Of a DNA stretch of 64,000 nucleotides, positions 20,758 to 28,834 are shown in pieces. The position numbers and the translations under genes are program-made. Numbering within the stretch: the stretch's first letter is position 1; each line of letters begins with the position of its first letter. The DNA is taken from positions 62,001 through 126,000 of the forward strand of contig LRBF01000239.1 of the NCBI GenBank assembly GCA_001580565.1, in the 5' to 3' direction. The notes under the pieces are model-generated. The model did not search any database. It was given only the letters and a program-made list of their open reading frames with translations, and had not been told where the DNA came from. The stretch comes from Caballeronia megalochromosomata (GTDB lineage: Bacteria; Pseudomonadota; Gammaproteobacteria; Burkholderiales; Burkholderiaceae).

Positions 20758-21639
20758 ATGTCCGGCGAAGTAGCCTTTCTGAAACCGAACGAGCGTGCCG
20801 CGTCAGACGCGAGCGCGCCGGTCGGCATTTTCGATTCCGGTCTCGGCGGACTCTCGGTGCTGCGCGCCGTGCGCGCCATGCTGCCGCGCGAACGGCTGAT
20901 CTACGTCGCCGATTCGCTCCACGCGCCCTACGGCGAGCGCGACGACGATTTCATCGTCGACCGCACGATGGCGATCGGCGAATGGCTCGTCGCGCAGGGC
21001 GCGAAGGCGCTTGTCGTCGCATGCAACACCGCCACCGCGCAGTCGATCGCGCTCGTGCGCGAGCGCCTGCCCATTCCGCTCGTCGGCGTCGAACCGGGCG
21101 TGAAGCCCGCGGCGAGCGTGTCGAAGACGCGTGTGGTGGGCGTGCTCGCCACGGCCGTCACCTTGCGCTCCGCCCGCTTTCAGTCGCTGCTCGACCGTTA
21201 CGCGGGCGATTGCCGGTTCATCTGTCAGGCGGGACACGGGCTGGTTCAGGCGGTCGAGCGCTGCGACACATCGTCGCCGGCGCTGATGGCGCTGCTAGAA
21301 ATCTATATCGCGCCGATGCTCGACGCCGGCGCCGACACCCTCGTGCTCGGCTGCACGCACTACCCGTTTCTCGATCGCGCCATTCGTGACATCGCCGGCG
21401 AACGGCTGCAGATCGTCGATACGAGCGTTGCCATCGCGCGGCAACTCGATCGTCTGCTCGACGCCCACGCGCTGAAGAGCGTCGCCGCGCCGCCCGACAC
21501 CCTGCCGCGCTTCTGTTCCACCGCCGATGGCGAATCCCAGCGCCAGCTCGCCGCCGCCCTGCTTCAGCTCGACGCAAAAGTCGAGCACGTCGACATCCCT
21601 TCGCGCCGCACGCGCCTCGCTGAACCCGACATCGTCTGA
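20758..21639 (+). CDS. murI: Glutamate racemase
   Basis: 293 residues with the paired catalytic cysteines in VVACNTATAQ and LGCTHYPFLD, and the opening VGIFDSGLGGLSVLRAV. It makes D-glutamate for peptidoglycan in the cytoplasm. The usual PYGEK region reads ADSLHAPYGERDD. The ATG is 4 bases after bfr, so it is probably co-transcribed with it despite the unrelated role. About 20 residues at the N-terminus precede the conserved core and may be dispensable. Confidence 0.95.
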   Translation: MSGEVAFLKPNERAASDASAPVGIFDSGLGGLSVLRAVRAMLPRERLIYVADSLHAPYGERDDDFIVDRTMAIGEWLVAQGAKALVVACNTATAQSIALVRERLPIPLVGVEPGVKPAASVSKTRVVGVLATAVTLRSARFQSLLDRYAGDCRFICQAGHGLVQAVERCDTSSPALMALLEIYIAPMLDAGADTLVLGCTHYPFLDRAIRDIAGERLQIVDTSVAIARQLDRLLDAHALKSVAAPPDTLPRFCSTADGESQRQLAAALLQLDAKVEHVDIPSRRTRLAEPDIV

Positions 21640-21776
21640 GGGTTTTTCACGCGTGCCGCCGGTCCCGCCGCGCGCTTTCCCCCGCCAGGCAAGGCTCTCT
21701 AGCAATAACCCCGCTAACTTGCGCGCTCTGTTACAAAAAACACCGAGCCCCGCTTGCAAACGCGCCAATACCGAAT

Positions 21777-21795
21777 GATAATAATTCGCATTAAC
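21777..21795. promoter_or_regulatory. Fur-box-like site upstream of bfd
   Basis: GATAAT-AATTCG-CATTAA (21777-21794) fits the three-hexamer Fur pattern at about 13 of 18 positions, with the first hexamer perfect. It lies 22 bases before the bfd ATG, a position suited to repression by iron-loaded Fur of bfd and perhaps the genes beyond. Confidence 0.6.
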
Positions 21796-21815
21796 GCTAA
21801 CTATTGCGAACGATC

Positions 21816-22052
21816 ATGATTGTGTGTGTCTGCAAGTCAGTGTCCGACCGGAAGATCCGAACCGCCATCGCCGAAGGAGTGGATACCTTCGACGAATTGC
21901 AATTCGAGCTCGGCGTCGCGCTGTGCTGCGGCAAGTGTGAGGAAACCGTTCGCGATGTGATGGCACAAAGCGGCGTCTGCGCGTCGCGCTGCGGCGTCGA
22001 GCACCGCGAGCATGTCGCGCCGCTCACGTTCTACGAGCGTCAAGCCGCCTGA
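21816..22052 (+). CDS. bfd: Bacterioferritin-associated ferredoxin
   Basis: 78 residues from ATG 21816. The four cysteine ligands of the 2Fe-2S cluster are in CVCKSVSDRKIRTAI (CxC) and CCGKCEETV (CxxC). Bfd reduces the iron core of bacterioferritin so that iron is released when the cell is starved; it is normally Fur-repressed, in line with the box just upstream. The C-terminal tail is longer than in E. coli Bfd (64 residues). It is separated from bfr by murI. Confidence 0.93.
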   Translation: MIVCVCKSVSDRKIRTAIAEGVDTFDELQFELGVALCCGKCEETVRDVMAQSGVCASRCGVEHREHVAPLTFYERQAA

Positions 22053-22208
22053 AGCAACTCGCGCGGCCGCTGCGCCGCGCACAACCGGTGGCGCCCGTTC
22101 TTCTCCGGCCGGGCCTCCGGTCGTTTGATCGCCTCCAGCAAGCCAGATTACCTTCGCATTTCGGTCACTTCTAGCCAGCCGCGCAACCCCTTATCCCTGG
22201 AGGGAAAG

Positions 22209-22271
22209 ATGGAACTGCTGATCGGCTTCGTGGCCACCCTGTTTATTTCCCTGCTTATTTTCCGAAAATGA
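22209..22271 (+). CDS. Candidate 20-residue single-span membrane peptide
   Basis: ATG 22209 is preceded by a strong GGAGGG (22199-22204) with a 4-base gap. The frame encodes a start methionine, glutamate, then an uninterrupted hydrophobic stretch (LLIGFVATLFISLLIF) and ends in RK before TGA. The size and pattern resemble tiny membrane subunits such as KdpF or CydX, but I recognise no homologue. It lies between bfd and tonB on the same strand and could be a small membrane protein or a leader peptide for tonB. Confidence 0.45.
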   Translation: MELLIGFVATLFISLLIFRK

Positions 22272-22377
22272 CGTCGTCTGGTTTCCTCCGCACCGCGCCC
22301 GTGCCGTCGTTGCGCCTCGAGCTGGAAGGCAGCGTTATCAGCAAGCACTCACGCAGCATTACAAGCAGCCAATAACA

Positions 22378-23109
22378 ATGCAGTCCCCGACCACTACTCC
22401 CGCCGCTTTCCGGACGGCGCCAGCAGCGAACGCCAATCCTCGCGTCATCGCGGCGTGCGCCGCCGTCGTCGCCATTCACGCTGCGCTGCTGGGCGTCGCG
22501 CTGACGATGCGCAACGAGCTGCCGCCGCGCCCGATCGAAGCCAAATCGATCACCGCGCAACTGATCAGCGAAACGCCGCAGCCCGCGCCGCAGCCGGTCG
22601 CGGTCGAGACGCCGCCGCCGCCCAAACCGGTCCCGCAGCCCGTTCCGAAGCCGCAGCCCAAGCCGAAGGTCAAACCGAAAGTCGAGCCGAAGCCCACGCC
22701 GATGCCGGTCACCGAGGCGCCGTCGCAGATTGCCGCGCCCGCGCCCGAACCCACGCCGCCCGCTCCGGCTCAGCCCGCCCCGCCGCCCGCCGCGCCCGCC
22801 ATCGGCAAGCCGAGCATGGATCTCGCCGCGCCGAAGAACGTGGCGCACCTCAGCTGCAACATCGCGCAGCCAGACTATCCGGCGATGTCCAAGCGGCGCG
22901 GCGAAACGGGCACGGCCGTCATCCGGCTGACCGTGGGCCTCTCGGGCAAGATCGAAAACGTCACGCTGCAGAAGAGCAGCGGCTCATCAAGGCTCGATGA
23001 CGCTGCGCTCGAGGCCGTGCGCGGCAGCGCGTGCAGCCCGTACAAGGAAAATGGCGAAGCGATTCGCGCGAGCGCCACGGTGCCATTCGTTTTCAGTCTG
23101 AACGACTGA
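22378..23109 (+). CDS. tonB: Energy transducer TonB
   Basis: 243 residues: an N-terminal signal anchor (about 20-42, AACAAVVAIHAALLGVAL), a Pro/Lys/Glu-rich periplasmic spacer of about 100 residues with PxP repeats (PKPVPQPVPKPQPKPKVKP), and a TonB C-terminal domain (about 160-243) with YPAMSKRRGETGTAVIRLTV. With ExbB and ExbD it transmits proton-motive force to outer-membrane receptors for siderophores and haem. exbB starts 29 bases later and exbD follows, forming the standard operon. Confidence 0.95.
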   Translation: MQSPTTTPAAFRTAPAANANPRVIAACAAVVAIHAALLGVALTMRNELPPRPIEAKSITAQLISETPQPAPQPVAVETPPPPKPVPQPVPKPQPKPKVKPKVEPKPTPMPVTEAPSQIAAPAPEPTPPAPAQPAPPPAAPAIGKPSMDLAAPKNVAHLSCNIAQPDYPAMSKRRGETGTAVIRLTVGLSGKIENVTLQKSSGSSRLDDAALEAVRGSACSPYKENGEAIRASATVPFVFSLND

Positions 23110-23138
23110 TCGGTTCTTTTAGCTATAAGGAAAGAGAA

Positions 23139-23885
23139 ATGCAAAACTACGGGATTGCGCACGTCTGGGCGCAAGGCGACTTCGTGACGCGGGGCATCGC
23201 GCTCGCGCTCGTCATCATGTCGGTGCTTTCGTGGACGGTGATCGTCGTGAAGGCATGGAATGTCGTGCGCCTGAAGCGCCTGACCAAGAACGCCGAGCAG
23301 GCGTTCTGGCACTCCGACGACTTCAGCGACGGCATCAAGAAGCTCGGCAGCCAGTCGTCGAGCCCGGCGGACAACCCGTTTCTCGCGCTCGCCCTCGCCG
23401 GCCAGGAAGCCGCCGACCATCATCATCAGACGCAGCCGCATCTGCACGACCGCATGGACGTGTCGGACTGGATCACGCGCTGCCTCAAGGACGTCATGGA
23501 CGAAGGCGTCGGCCGCATGCAGTCGGGTCTCGCGGTGCTCGCGTCGATCGGGTCCACGTCGCCGTTCGTCGGCCTGTTCGGCACGGTCTGGGGTATTTAT
23601 CACGCGCTCCTGACCATCGGCGCGACGGGCCAGACCTCGATCGATCAGGTTGCCGGTCCGGTCGGCGAATCGCTCATCATGACCGCGTTCGGTCTCTTCG
23701 TGGCGATTCCGGCGGTGCTCGGCTACAACGCGCTCACCCGCGCGAACAAGGGCATCGTCACGAAGCTGAACCGCTTCGCGCACGGCCTGCACGCGTTCTT
23801 CGTCACGGGCTCGAAGCTCTCGTCGACCAAGCGCGCGACGAACGGCTCGACCGACAGCCTGCGTCTCGCGACGCGCGCGTCGTAA
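23139..23885 (+). CDS. exbB: Biopolymer transport protein ExbB
   Basis: 248 residues from ATG 23139, which follows an AAGGAAAGAG ribosome site. Three membrane helices: one near residues 15-40 and a pair near 135-160 and 180-205, with the conserved TSPFVGLFGTVWGIYHAL and PVGESLIMTAFGLFVAIPAV segments that line the proton path. It forms the pentameric motor around an ExbD pair. Middle gene of tonB-exbB-exbD. Confidence 0.96.
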   Translation: MQNYGIAHVWAQGDFVTRGIALALVIMSVLSWTVIVVKAWNVVRLKRLTKNAEQAFWHSDDFSDGIKKLGSQSSSPADNPFLALALAGQEAADHHHQTQPHLHDRMDVSDWITRCLKDVMDEGVGRMQSGLAVLASIGSTSPFVGLFGTVWGIYHALLTIGATGQTSIDQVAGPVGESLIMTAFGLFVAIPAVLGYNALTRANKGIVTKLNRFAHGLHAFFVTGSKLSSTKRATNGSTDSLRLATRAS

Positions 23886-23901
23886 GCCCGGGAGACTCGT
23901 A

Positions 23902-24324
23902 ATGGCCATGAGCCCTTTTGCCGGAGATGAAGACGACGGCATGATGAGCGAGATCAACATGACGCCGCTCGTCGACGTCATGCTGGTTCTGCTGATCATC
24001 TTCCTCGTCACGATTCCGGCCATGCATCACGCGGTGAAGATCGACCTGCCGCACGCGAGCAGCCAGCCGCAGGACGAGAAGCCCGCGCACGTGAACATCG
24101 CGATCAAGGCCGACGGCACCACGCTGTGGGACGATCAGCCGATCGACGAAGCCACGCTCAACGCGCGCATCGCGCAAGCGGCACAGCAGAATCCGCAGCC
24201 GGAGATTCATCTGCGCGCGGACCGTCAGGTGGCCTACGAGAAAGTGGCAGATCTGATGTCGGCGGCGCAGTCCGGTGGACTGACGAAGATCGGCTTCATC
24301 ACGGAGCCCAAGAGCGTCAAGTAA
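23902..24324 (+). CDS. exbD: Biopolymer transport protein ExbD
   Basis: 140 residues with one N-terminal membrane helix (VDVMLVLLIIFLVTIP) containing the essential aspartate in NMTPLVDVMLV, then a periplasmic domain. It works as the proton-responsive partner of ExbB. It starts 16 bases after exbB and ends the operon, which is closed by a strong terminator. Confidence 0.96.
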   Translation: MAMSPFAGDEDDGMMSEINMTPLVDVMLVLLIIFLVTIPAMHHAVKIDLPHASSQPQDEKPAHVNIAIKADGTTLWDDQPIDEATLNARIAQAAQQNPQPEIHLRADRQVAYEKVADLMSAAQSGGLTKIGFITEPKSVK

Positions 24325-24346
24325 GCACTCGCGCAAGCCTCAAAGT

Positions 24347-24380
24347 AAAAGGCCTTCATCGTCAGATGAAGGCCTTTTTT
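24347..24380 (+). terminator. Intrinsic terminator of tonB-exbBD
   Basis: AAAAGGCCTTCATC (24347-24360) / GATGAAGGCCTTTT (24365-24378) with a 4-base loop, followed by further T. Confidence 0.92.
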
Positions 24381-24411
24381 CGTGCGCACTCGGCGCATTC
24401 GGGTGAGACGG

Positions 24412-24531
24412 TCACTGTGGGTTCGTATAGCCAGAACCAGAAGTCCCGCCGCATGCGGCAGCCGTGGTCGACACGGACAGCGCAATCAACCCTATCAGGC
24501 TAACTATCAGAGCAGCCGTGAGTTTTCGCAT
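24412..24531 (-). CDS. Candidate 39-residue secreted peptide
   Basis: ATG 24531 has an AAGGAG site 6 bases upstream. The product begins with a signal-like sequence (MRKLTAALIVSLIGLIALSV) and ends after about 39 residues with TTAAACGGTSGSGYTNPQ. The single cysteine lies near the expected cut site but the preceding AAA is a poor lipobox. It would release a peptide of some 15 residues. No homologue recognised. Confidence 0.45.
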   Translation of the reverse strand: MRKLTAALIVSLIGLIALSVSTTAAACGGTSGSGYTNPQ

Positions 24532-24650
24532 AAGGAGCTCCTTAGCGAAGGAGGCTTCAATATACCGCCGCGCGTAGTCCTGTTCAATTGAATCTGTCCA
24601 TCGCAAACGCGCGCTTCAATGTCATAAACCAATGACAAACGCCGATGGGG

Positions 24651-25613
24651 TCAAACTGTTTCGCGTTCCGGCTGTTCCTGAACAGGACATTCTCCGGGGA
24701 AGCGCTGACCGCTGCCGATCGACTCGACAAGAAAATCCACAAATGCGCGCACTGCAGGGACCATGCCCTGGCGCGACAAGAACACCGCGTAGAGTTGCGG
24801 CGACGGAAACGTCCAGCCGGGCATCACCGGCGAGAGCTGCCCCGTGCGCAACGGCGCGCCGTACATCATCTCGGGCAGCGCCGCGATGCCCACGCCGCGC
24901 ATGACGGCTTCGCGGATCATCGACAGGTCCGCCGTGACGAGACGCGGCTCGTGCTCGAACTCGTGGCGCGTGCCGTCCGGCGCGATCAGGCGGTACACGT
25001 GACGGCCATCGGCGGAGGGAATATCGATCGTGTCGTACTGCGCGAGTTCGGCGGGCGTCATCGGCGGCGCATTCGACTTCAGGAGCGACGGCGCCGCGAC
25101 GAGCATCTGCTCCGTGCGCCACAGCGGCCGCGCGACGATGTTGGAGCTCGCAGGCGGCTCCGAACGCACGCGCAGCGCGACATCGATGGCATCCTCGAAC
25201 AGATCGACGACGCGATTCGTCACGCGCAGCACGATGCGCACTTCCGGAAAGCGGTGCATGAAATCCGGCATGATCGCGGAGAGAAACGTCTGCGCGATCG
25301 TCACGGGCACGCTCACGCGCACCGTGCCGCGGGGCGAATCGCGCAGGCTCTGCACGACGTTGACGGCCGCCTGGGCTTCCGCGAGCATCGCCTGGCAATG
25401 CTGGTAGAAAAGCTGCCCGGCCTCGGTCAGCGCGAGCTTGCGCGTCGAGCGCTGCAACAGACGCACGCCGAGCGACGCCTCGAGCTCCGACACGCGCCGC
25501 GACAGCCGCGATTTCGAGATGCCGAGCACGCGCTCCGCAGCCGAAAATCCGCCGTGCTCGACGACGTGCGAGAAATACATCAGATCGTTCAGGTCATGCG
25601 AGTCGGCTTTCAT
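24651..25613 (-). CDS. LysR-family regulator, divergent from pirin
   Basis: 320 residues from ATG 25613. N-terminal winged helix with FSHVVEHGGFSAAERVLGISKSRLSRRVSELE and an effector-binding domain from about 95. This regulator is divergent from a pirin gene and an OsmC gene, a grouping common in Burkholderia and relatives where it is thought to respond to quinone-like or oxidative compounds (inference). It most likely controls the pirin gene from the 168-base gap between them. Confidence 0.9.
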   Translation of the reverse strand: MKADSHDLNDLMYFSHVVEHGGFSAAERVLGISKSRLSRRVSELEASLGVRLLQRSTRKLALTEAGQLFYQHCQAMLAEAQAAVNVVQSLRDSPRGTVRVSVPVTIAQTFLSAIMPDFMHRFPEVRIVLRVTNRVVDLFEDAIDVALRVRSEPPASSNIVARPLWRTEQMLVAAPSLLKSNAPPMTPAELAQYDTIDIPSADGRHVYRLIAPDGTRHEFEHEPRLVTADLSMIREAVMRGVGIAALPEMMYGAPLRTGQLSPVMPGWTFPSPQLYAVFLSRQGMVPAVRAFVDFLVESIGSGQRFPGECPVQEQPERETV

Positions 25614-25691
25614 GGTCGCTCGGCGAGGCTGGGGATTCAGGTTGACGCGGTTCGTTATCGCCAGCGCGACAATCCATTGCGCCACGACGTC

Positions 25692-25719
25692 TTTTACCGC
25701 GAAATGCGGCCCATATAAT
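25692..25719 (+). promoter_or_regulatory. Likely sigma-70 promoter of the pirin gene
   Basis: A perfect TATAAT (25714-25719) with TTTTAC (25692-25697) 16 bases upstream, 63 bases before the pirin ATG. The -35 is a weak match, as expected for a promoter needing an activator such as the divergent LysR protein. Confidence 0.5.
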
Positions 25720-25781
25720 AGCTCTGTGTTTCAAATTTATCGCTATTCCCCTTACTGCTGTATTCGCGACGCGAGGCCACC

Positions 25782-26654
25782 ATGTCCACCAGCCGCAGCA
25801 TCGAACGCATCATTCCGGCGACCCGCACTGTCGAAGGCGGCGGATTCGTCGTGCACCGCCCGTTTCCGACCCGTCTTCTGATGGATTTCGATCCGTTCCT
25901 GCTCCTCGACGAGATGGGTCCCGCCGACTACGCGCCCGGCGAGGCGAAAGGCGCGCCCGATCATCCGCATCGCGGTTTCGAAACCGTCACGTACATGCTC
26001 GAAGGTGAGTTCGGCCACAAGGACTCGGCGGGTCATTCAGGCACGCTGCGCCCCGGCGACGTGCAATGGATGACCGCCGGCGCGGGCGTCGTGCATAGCG
26101 AGATGCCGGCCGAGGACTTCACGCGCCGCGGCGGCCGCGTGCACGGGCTGCAGCTCTGGGTGAACCTGCCGCAGCGCGACAAGATGGTCGCGCCGCATTA
26201 TCAGGAGATTCCGTCGGCGCAGATTCCCGTCGCGACGAGCGAGGACGGCAAAGTCAGCGTGAAGGTCATCGCGGGCGAGGCGCTCGGCGTGAAAGCCGCG
26301 ATCGAGACGCGCACGCCGATCCTGTATCAGCACTTCTCGTTGAAACCCGGCGCGAGGATCGAACTCGTTGTGCCGCGCGATTACCGCGTGTTCGCCTATC
26401 CGCTTTCGGGCACCGCGCTGTACGGTCCGCAAAGCCAGCCGGTGCGCGCCCAGCAGATGGTGATATTTCGCGACGACAGCGATACCATCTCGCTCGCCGC
26501 CGGCGATGAGCCCGTCGAACTGCTGCTGATCGGCGGCGTGCCGCTGAAGGAGCCGGTCGTGCGCTACGGCCCGTTCGTGATGAACACGGAAGAGGAAATC
26601 CGTCAGGCGGTGGTCGACTATCAGGCTGGCCGGATGGGCGCGATCACGCACTGA
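25782..26654 (+). CDS. Pirin family protein
   Basis: 290 residues, two cupin domains. The N-terminal cupin has the metal-binding signature HPHRGFETVTYMLEGEF and a glutamate further on in GAGVVHSEMP; HHE-type ligands as in human pirin and YhaK. Bacterial pirins are metal-binding redox sensors or quercetin dioxygenases. Divergent from a LysR regulator and followed by an OsmC gene 136 bases on. Confidence 0.93.
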   Translation: MSTSRSIERIIPATRTVEGGGFVVHRPFPTRLLMDFDPFLLLDEMGPADYAPGEAKGAPDHPHRGFETVTYMLEGEFGHKDSAGHSGTLRPGDVQWMTAGAGVVHSEMPAEDFTRRGGRVHGLQLWVNLPQRDKMVAPHYQEIPSAQIPVATSEDGKVSVKVIAGEALGVKAAIETRTPILYQHFSLKPGARIELVVPRDYRVFAYPLSGTALYGPQSQPVRAQQMVIFRDDSDTISLAAGDEPVELLLIGGVPLKEPVVRYGPFVMNTEEEIRQAVVDYQAGRMGAITH

Positions 26655-26790
26655 GCGCCCTCGCCCACGTACCGCAGCGCAATCGGCGAGACGGTGCGGC
26701 ATGAACGGACACATTGCGTCACAATGACCGTTCCTGCCGCGCCGTTTTCGTTTTCGTGCAGCCGTCCCCAACCAGAACCAGGAGCAATGC

Positions 26791-27189
26791 ATGGCCGGAC
26801 CTTCCGTGACCGCCGAGATCGGCGACATCGACTATCAAGTCCGTCTCGACGACGGCTCGCATTCGTGGATCGCCGACGAGCCGGCGAGCATCGGCGGCGG
26901 CAACACGGGACCGGAACCGGCCTCGCTGCTGCTTGCGAGTCTCGGCGCGTGCACGTCCATCACGCTGAAGATGTACGCGAAGCGCAAGGAATGGCCGCTG
27001 GAATCGGTGCACGTCGAGTTGTCGATGAAGAGCACCGCGGAAGGCACGAATATCGATCGCCGCATCGCGCTCACGGGCGCGCTGTCCGGCGAACAGCGGG
27101 AACGGCTCTTGCAAATTGCCAATGCGTGCCCGATGCACAAGGTCCTCTCCGGCGCGATCCATATCGAGTCCGGGCTCACGCCGCAGTGA
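26791..27189 (+). CDS. OsmC family peroxide-reducing protein
   Basis: 132 residues with the two conserved cysteines of the OsmC fold: one in SLGACTSITLKMYAKRK and one in ANACPMHKVLSGAI. OsmC/Ohr proteins reduce organic hydroperoxides by a dithiol mechanism in the cytoplasm. It follows the pirin gene; the next gene starts 40 bases after it. The YhfA-like branch is most likely, since the sequence lacks the typical Ohr opening. Confidence 0.92.
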   Translation: MAGPSVTAEIGDIDYQVRLDDGSHSWIADEPASIGGGNTGPEPASLLLASLGACTSITLKMYAKRKEWPLESVHVELSMKSTAEGTNIDRRIALTGALSGEQRERLLQIANACPMHKVLSGAIHIESGLTPQ

Positions 27190-27229
27190 CGCATCGCGGG
27201 CACCACGAACGTCCAAGGAAAAAGTCGTC

Positions 27230-27718
27230 TTGAATTTTGAACACCTGATCCAGATCAACGATCCGCTCAACCCGCTCGTCGAGTCGCTCACGCCCGAGCA
27301 GCTTTGGGAAGGGCTCGTTCTGCGCGCCGAGCAGCCGCAGTTGTTCGTGCTCGGGCTGGATAGCTGCGAGATCCTCTCGCGCGATGGCGACACGATGGAG
27401 CGCGAGCTGCATTACGGCCAGGCCACCGTGCGCGACCGCGTGACGCTCACGCCCGGCGCGAGCGTGCGCTACGACATCCTGCCAACCGCTGAGTACGTCG
27501 GTGGCTCGCTCACGATGGCGATCGAGCAGCCCGACGCGGTGCAGCTATTCCTGCGCTTCAGCTACAGCACGACACTGCCCGAGAACGAGAACGCCACGCC
27601 CGACGAGCGTCAGACGCAGGAGATCGTGAAGTCGGCTTATCGCGAGTCGGATATCGACACCGTGCGGCTGATTCGCCAGTTCGTCCACGGCCGCAAGGAC
27701 GAAAGCCCGCTGCATTGA
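27230..27718 (+). CDS. SRPBCC family protein (DUF1857/AtaL-like)
   Basis: 162 residues starting at TTG 27230, preceded by AAGGAA. The pattern FEHLIQINDPLNPLVESLTPEQLWEGL and MERELHYGQATVRDRVTL fits the AtaL-like subgroup of the START/SRPBCC helix-grip fold, which binds hydrophobic ligands. Function unknown. It follows OsmC and may share its transcript. Confidence 0.8.
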   Translation: MNFEHLIQINDPLNPLVESLTPEQLWEGLVLRAEQPQLFVLGLDSCEILSRDGDTMERELHYGQATVRDRVTLTPGASVRYDILPTAEYVGGSLTMAIEQPDAVQLFLRFSYSTTLPENENATPDERQTQEIVKSAYRESDIDTVRLIRQFVHGRKDESPLH

Positions 27719-27809
27719 GCGCATTTTCGATGCGGCAGCGGATGCTTCGCCGCCGCATCGAGACTGGCTATCAAAAGTTGTGCTTCAATCGGAAAGTCTA
27801 GTTGCAAAT

Positions 27810-27828
27810 AGGAATAGTTATCATTTAC
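27810..27828. promoter_or_regulatory. Fur-box-like site upstream of hemP
   Basis: The window AGGAATAGTTATCATTTAC matches the 19-bp Fur consensus at 11 of 19 positions by my count, including an intact TTATCATT-type core (TATCATT 27819-27825). It lies about 40 bases before the hemP start. Confidence 0.45.
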
Positions 27829-27865
27829 TATAGGCCCATCGAATCAACGAACGCACACTTCCGAC

Positions 27866-28114
27866 ATGACCGACACGCCGCGATCCTCCACGCTCAGGCT
27901 GCGCCGCCCGGCAATCCGGGACAGCGCGATCACCCGTCCGAAGGCGACCACCGTCACCACGGTTCACGTCGGCCATGCAGCGGAAAGCAACAGCGAGCGG
28001 TCGCTGAAGAGCGACGCGCTGCTGCAGGGACGCAGCCACGTGAGCATCGTGCACAACGGGGAGACCTATCAGTTGCGCGCGACGCGTCTGGGCAAGCTGA
28101 TCCTGACGAAGTAA
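27866..28114 (+). CDS. hemP: Hemin uptake protein HemP
   Basis: 82 residues; the C-terminal 45 match the HemP family (LLQGRSHVSIVHNGETYQLR then ATRLGKLILTK). HemP is small, iron-regulated and needed for haem uptake in several beta- and gamma-proteobacteria, where it may act as an activator of haem-receptor genes. The N-terminal half is basic and variable. A Fur-like site is upstream. No haem receptor gene is adjacent, so the receptor must lie elsewhere. Confidence 0.88.
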   Translation: MTDTPRSSTLRLRRPAIRDSAITRPKATTVTTVHVGHAAESNSERSLKSDALLQGRSHVSIVHNGETYQLRATRLGKLILTK

Positions 28115-28124
28115 CGCGCGAGAA

Positions 28125-28274
28125 AGAACACGCAGTACGTACCGGGTATTGTGGGGACCACCTCGCCAAGAGGTGTTTGGCCATAGCCAGCGAGGACGAC
28201 TTGCACGCGAGAATTTAGACCCCTTCGTGCAAACACCAGCCAGTCGTCGATAGCAAGCGAAGCCGCTTTTTTTG
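28125..28274 (+). ncRNA. Candidate small RNA downstream of hemP
   Basis: The 150 bases after hemP form several clear hairpins: CACCTC/GAGGTG (28159-28164 with 28170-28175) and GACGAC-TTGCACG (28195-28207) with CGTGCAA (28226-28232) and GTCGTC (28243-28248), then AAGCG/CGCTT (28255-28268) and a run of seven T. This looks like an RNA with its own terminator. I recall that a Fur-repressed small RNA, BrrF, is described in Burkholderia cenocepacia near hemP; identity with it is from memory and untested. The 5' end is uncertain and could come from the hemP transcript. Confidence 0.5.
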
Positions 28275-28331
28275 GTTCCCGCGCTTTTGCGATGCGCCCT
28301 GACAGACAGGCCACGCAATGATGATCGAATG

Positions 28332-28367
28332 AACGGCACGCGCTTCCCGAGAAGGCGTGCCGTTTTG
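28332..28367 (+). terminator. Second terminator in the hemP / haem-binding gene gap
   Basis: ACGGCACGC (28333-28341) / GCGTGCCGT (28355-28363), 9 bp, followed by a short T run on the plus strand. It separates hemP transcripts from the convergent ftr operon. Confidence 0.75.
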
Positions 28368-28382
28368 CTTTACGGCAGGCAA

Positions 28383-28796
28383 TCAGACGTTTTCGATACC
28401 CAGCGCCGCGATGCCCGCTTTCGCGATTTGCGCATCCTGATCCGACTTCACACCCGACACGCCCACCGCGCCGACGATATCCGCGCCCACGAAGATCGGC
28501 ACGCCGCCTTCGAGCATCGCGGTCATCGGCGCGCTGAGGAATGCCGTGCGGCCCTGCTTGATCGTGTCCTCGTAGACCTTGGTCTCGCGGCGGCCGAGCA
28601 CGGCGGTGCGCGCCTTGCCCGTCGCCATTTCGACGGTGCTCGCGCCCGCCCCGTCCAGACGATGCAGATGCAGCAGATGCCCGCCATCGTCGACGATCGC
28701 GATCGTCACGTTCCAGTTGTGTTCCCTGGCATGCGCCTCGGCGGCGGCGGCCATGGCCTTGACGTCTTCGTCGGTCAGTACGGGTTTGGTTCTCAC
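28383..28796 (-). CDS. GlcG/HbpS-like haem-binding protein
   Basis: 137 residues, start GTG 28796 (MRTKPVLTDEDVKAMAAAAE), with the GlcG/HbpS pattern: AIVDDGGHLLHLHRLDGAG, KARTAVLGRRETKVYED, and GGVPIFVGADIVGAVGVSG. HbpS of Streptomyces binds haem and iron at the surface; many GlcG proteins have unknown roles. It begins 38 bases after ftrD on the same strand, so it is probably the fifth gene of the ftr operon. No signal peptide, so cytoplasmic unless exported otherwise. Confidence 0.85.
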   Translation of the reverse strand: MRTKPVLTDEDVKAMAAAAEAHAREHNWNVTIAIVDDGGHLLHLHRLDGAGASTVEMATGKARTAVLGRRETKVYEDTIKQGRTAFLSAPMTAMLEGGVPIFVGADIVGAVGVSGVKSDQDAQIAKAGIAALGIENV

Positions 28797-28834
28797 TTCT
28801 CGCTCTCGTTGCCGTGCGACACGGCGTGGACGGT

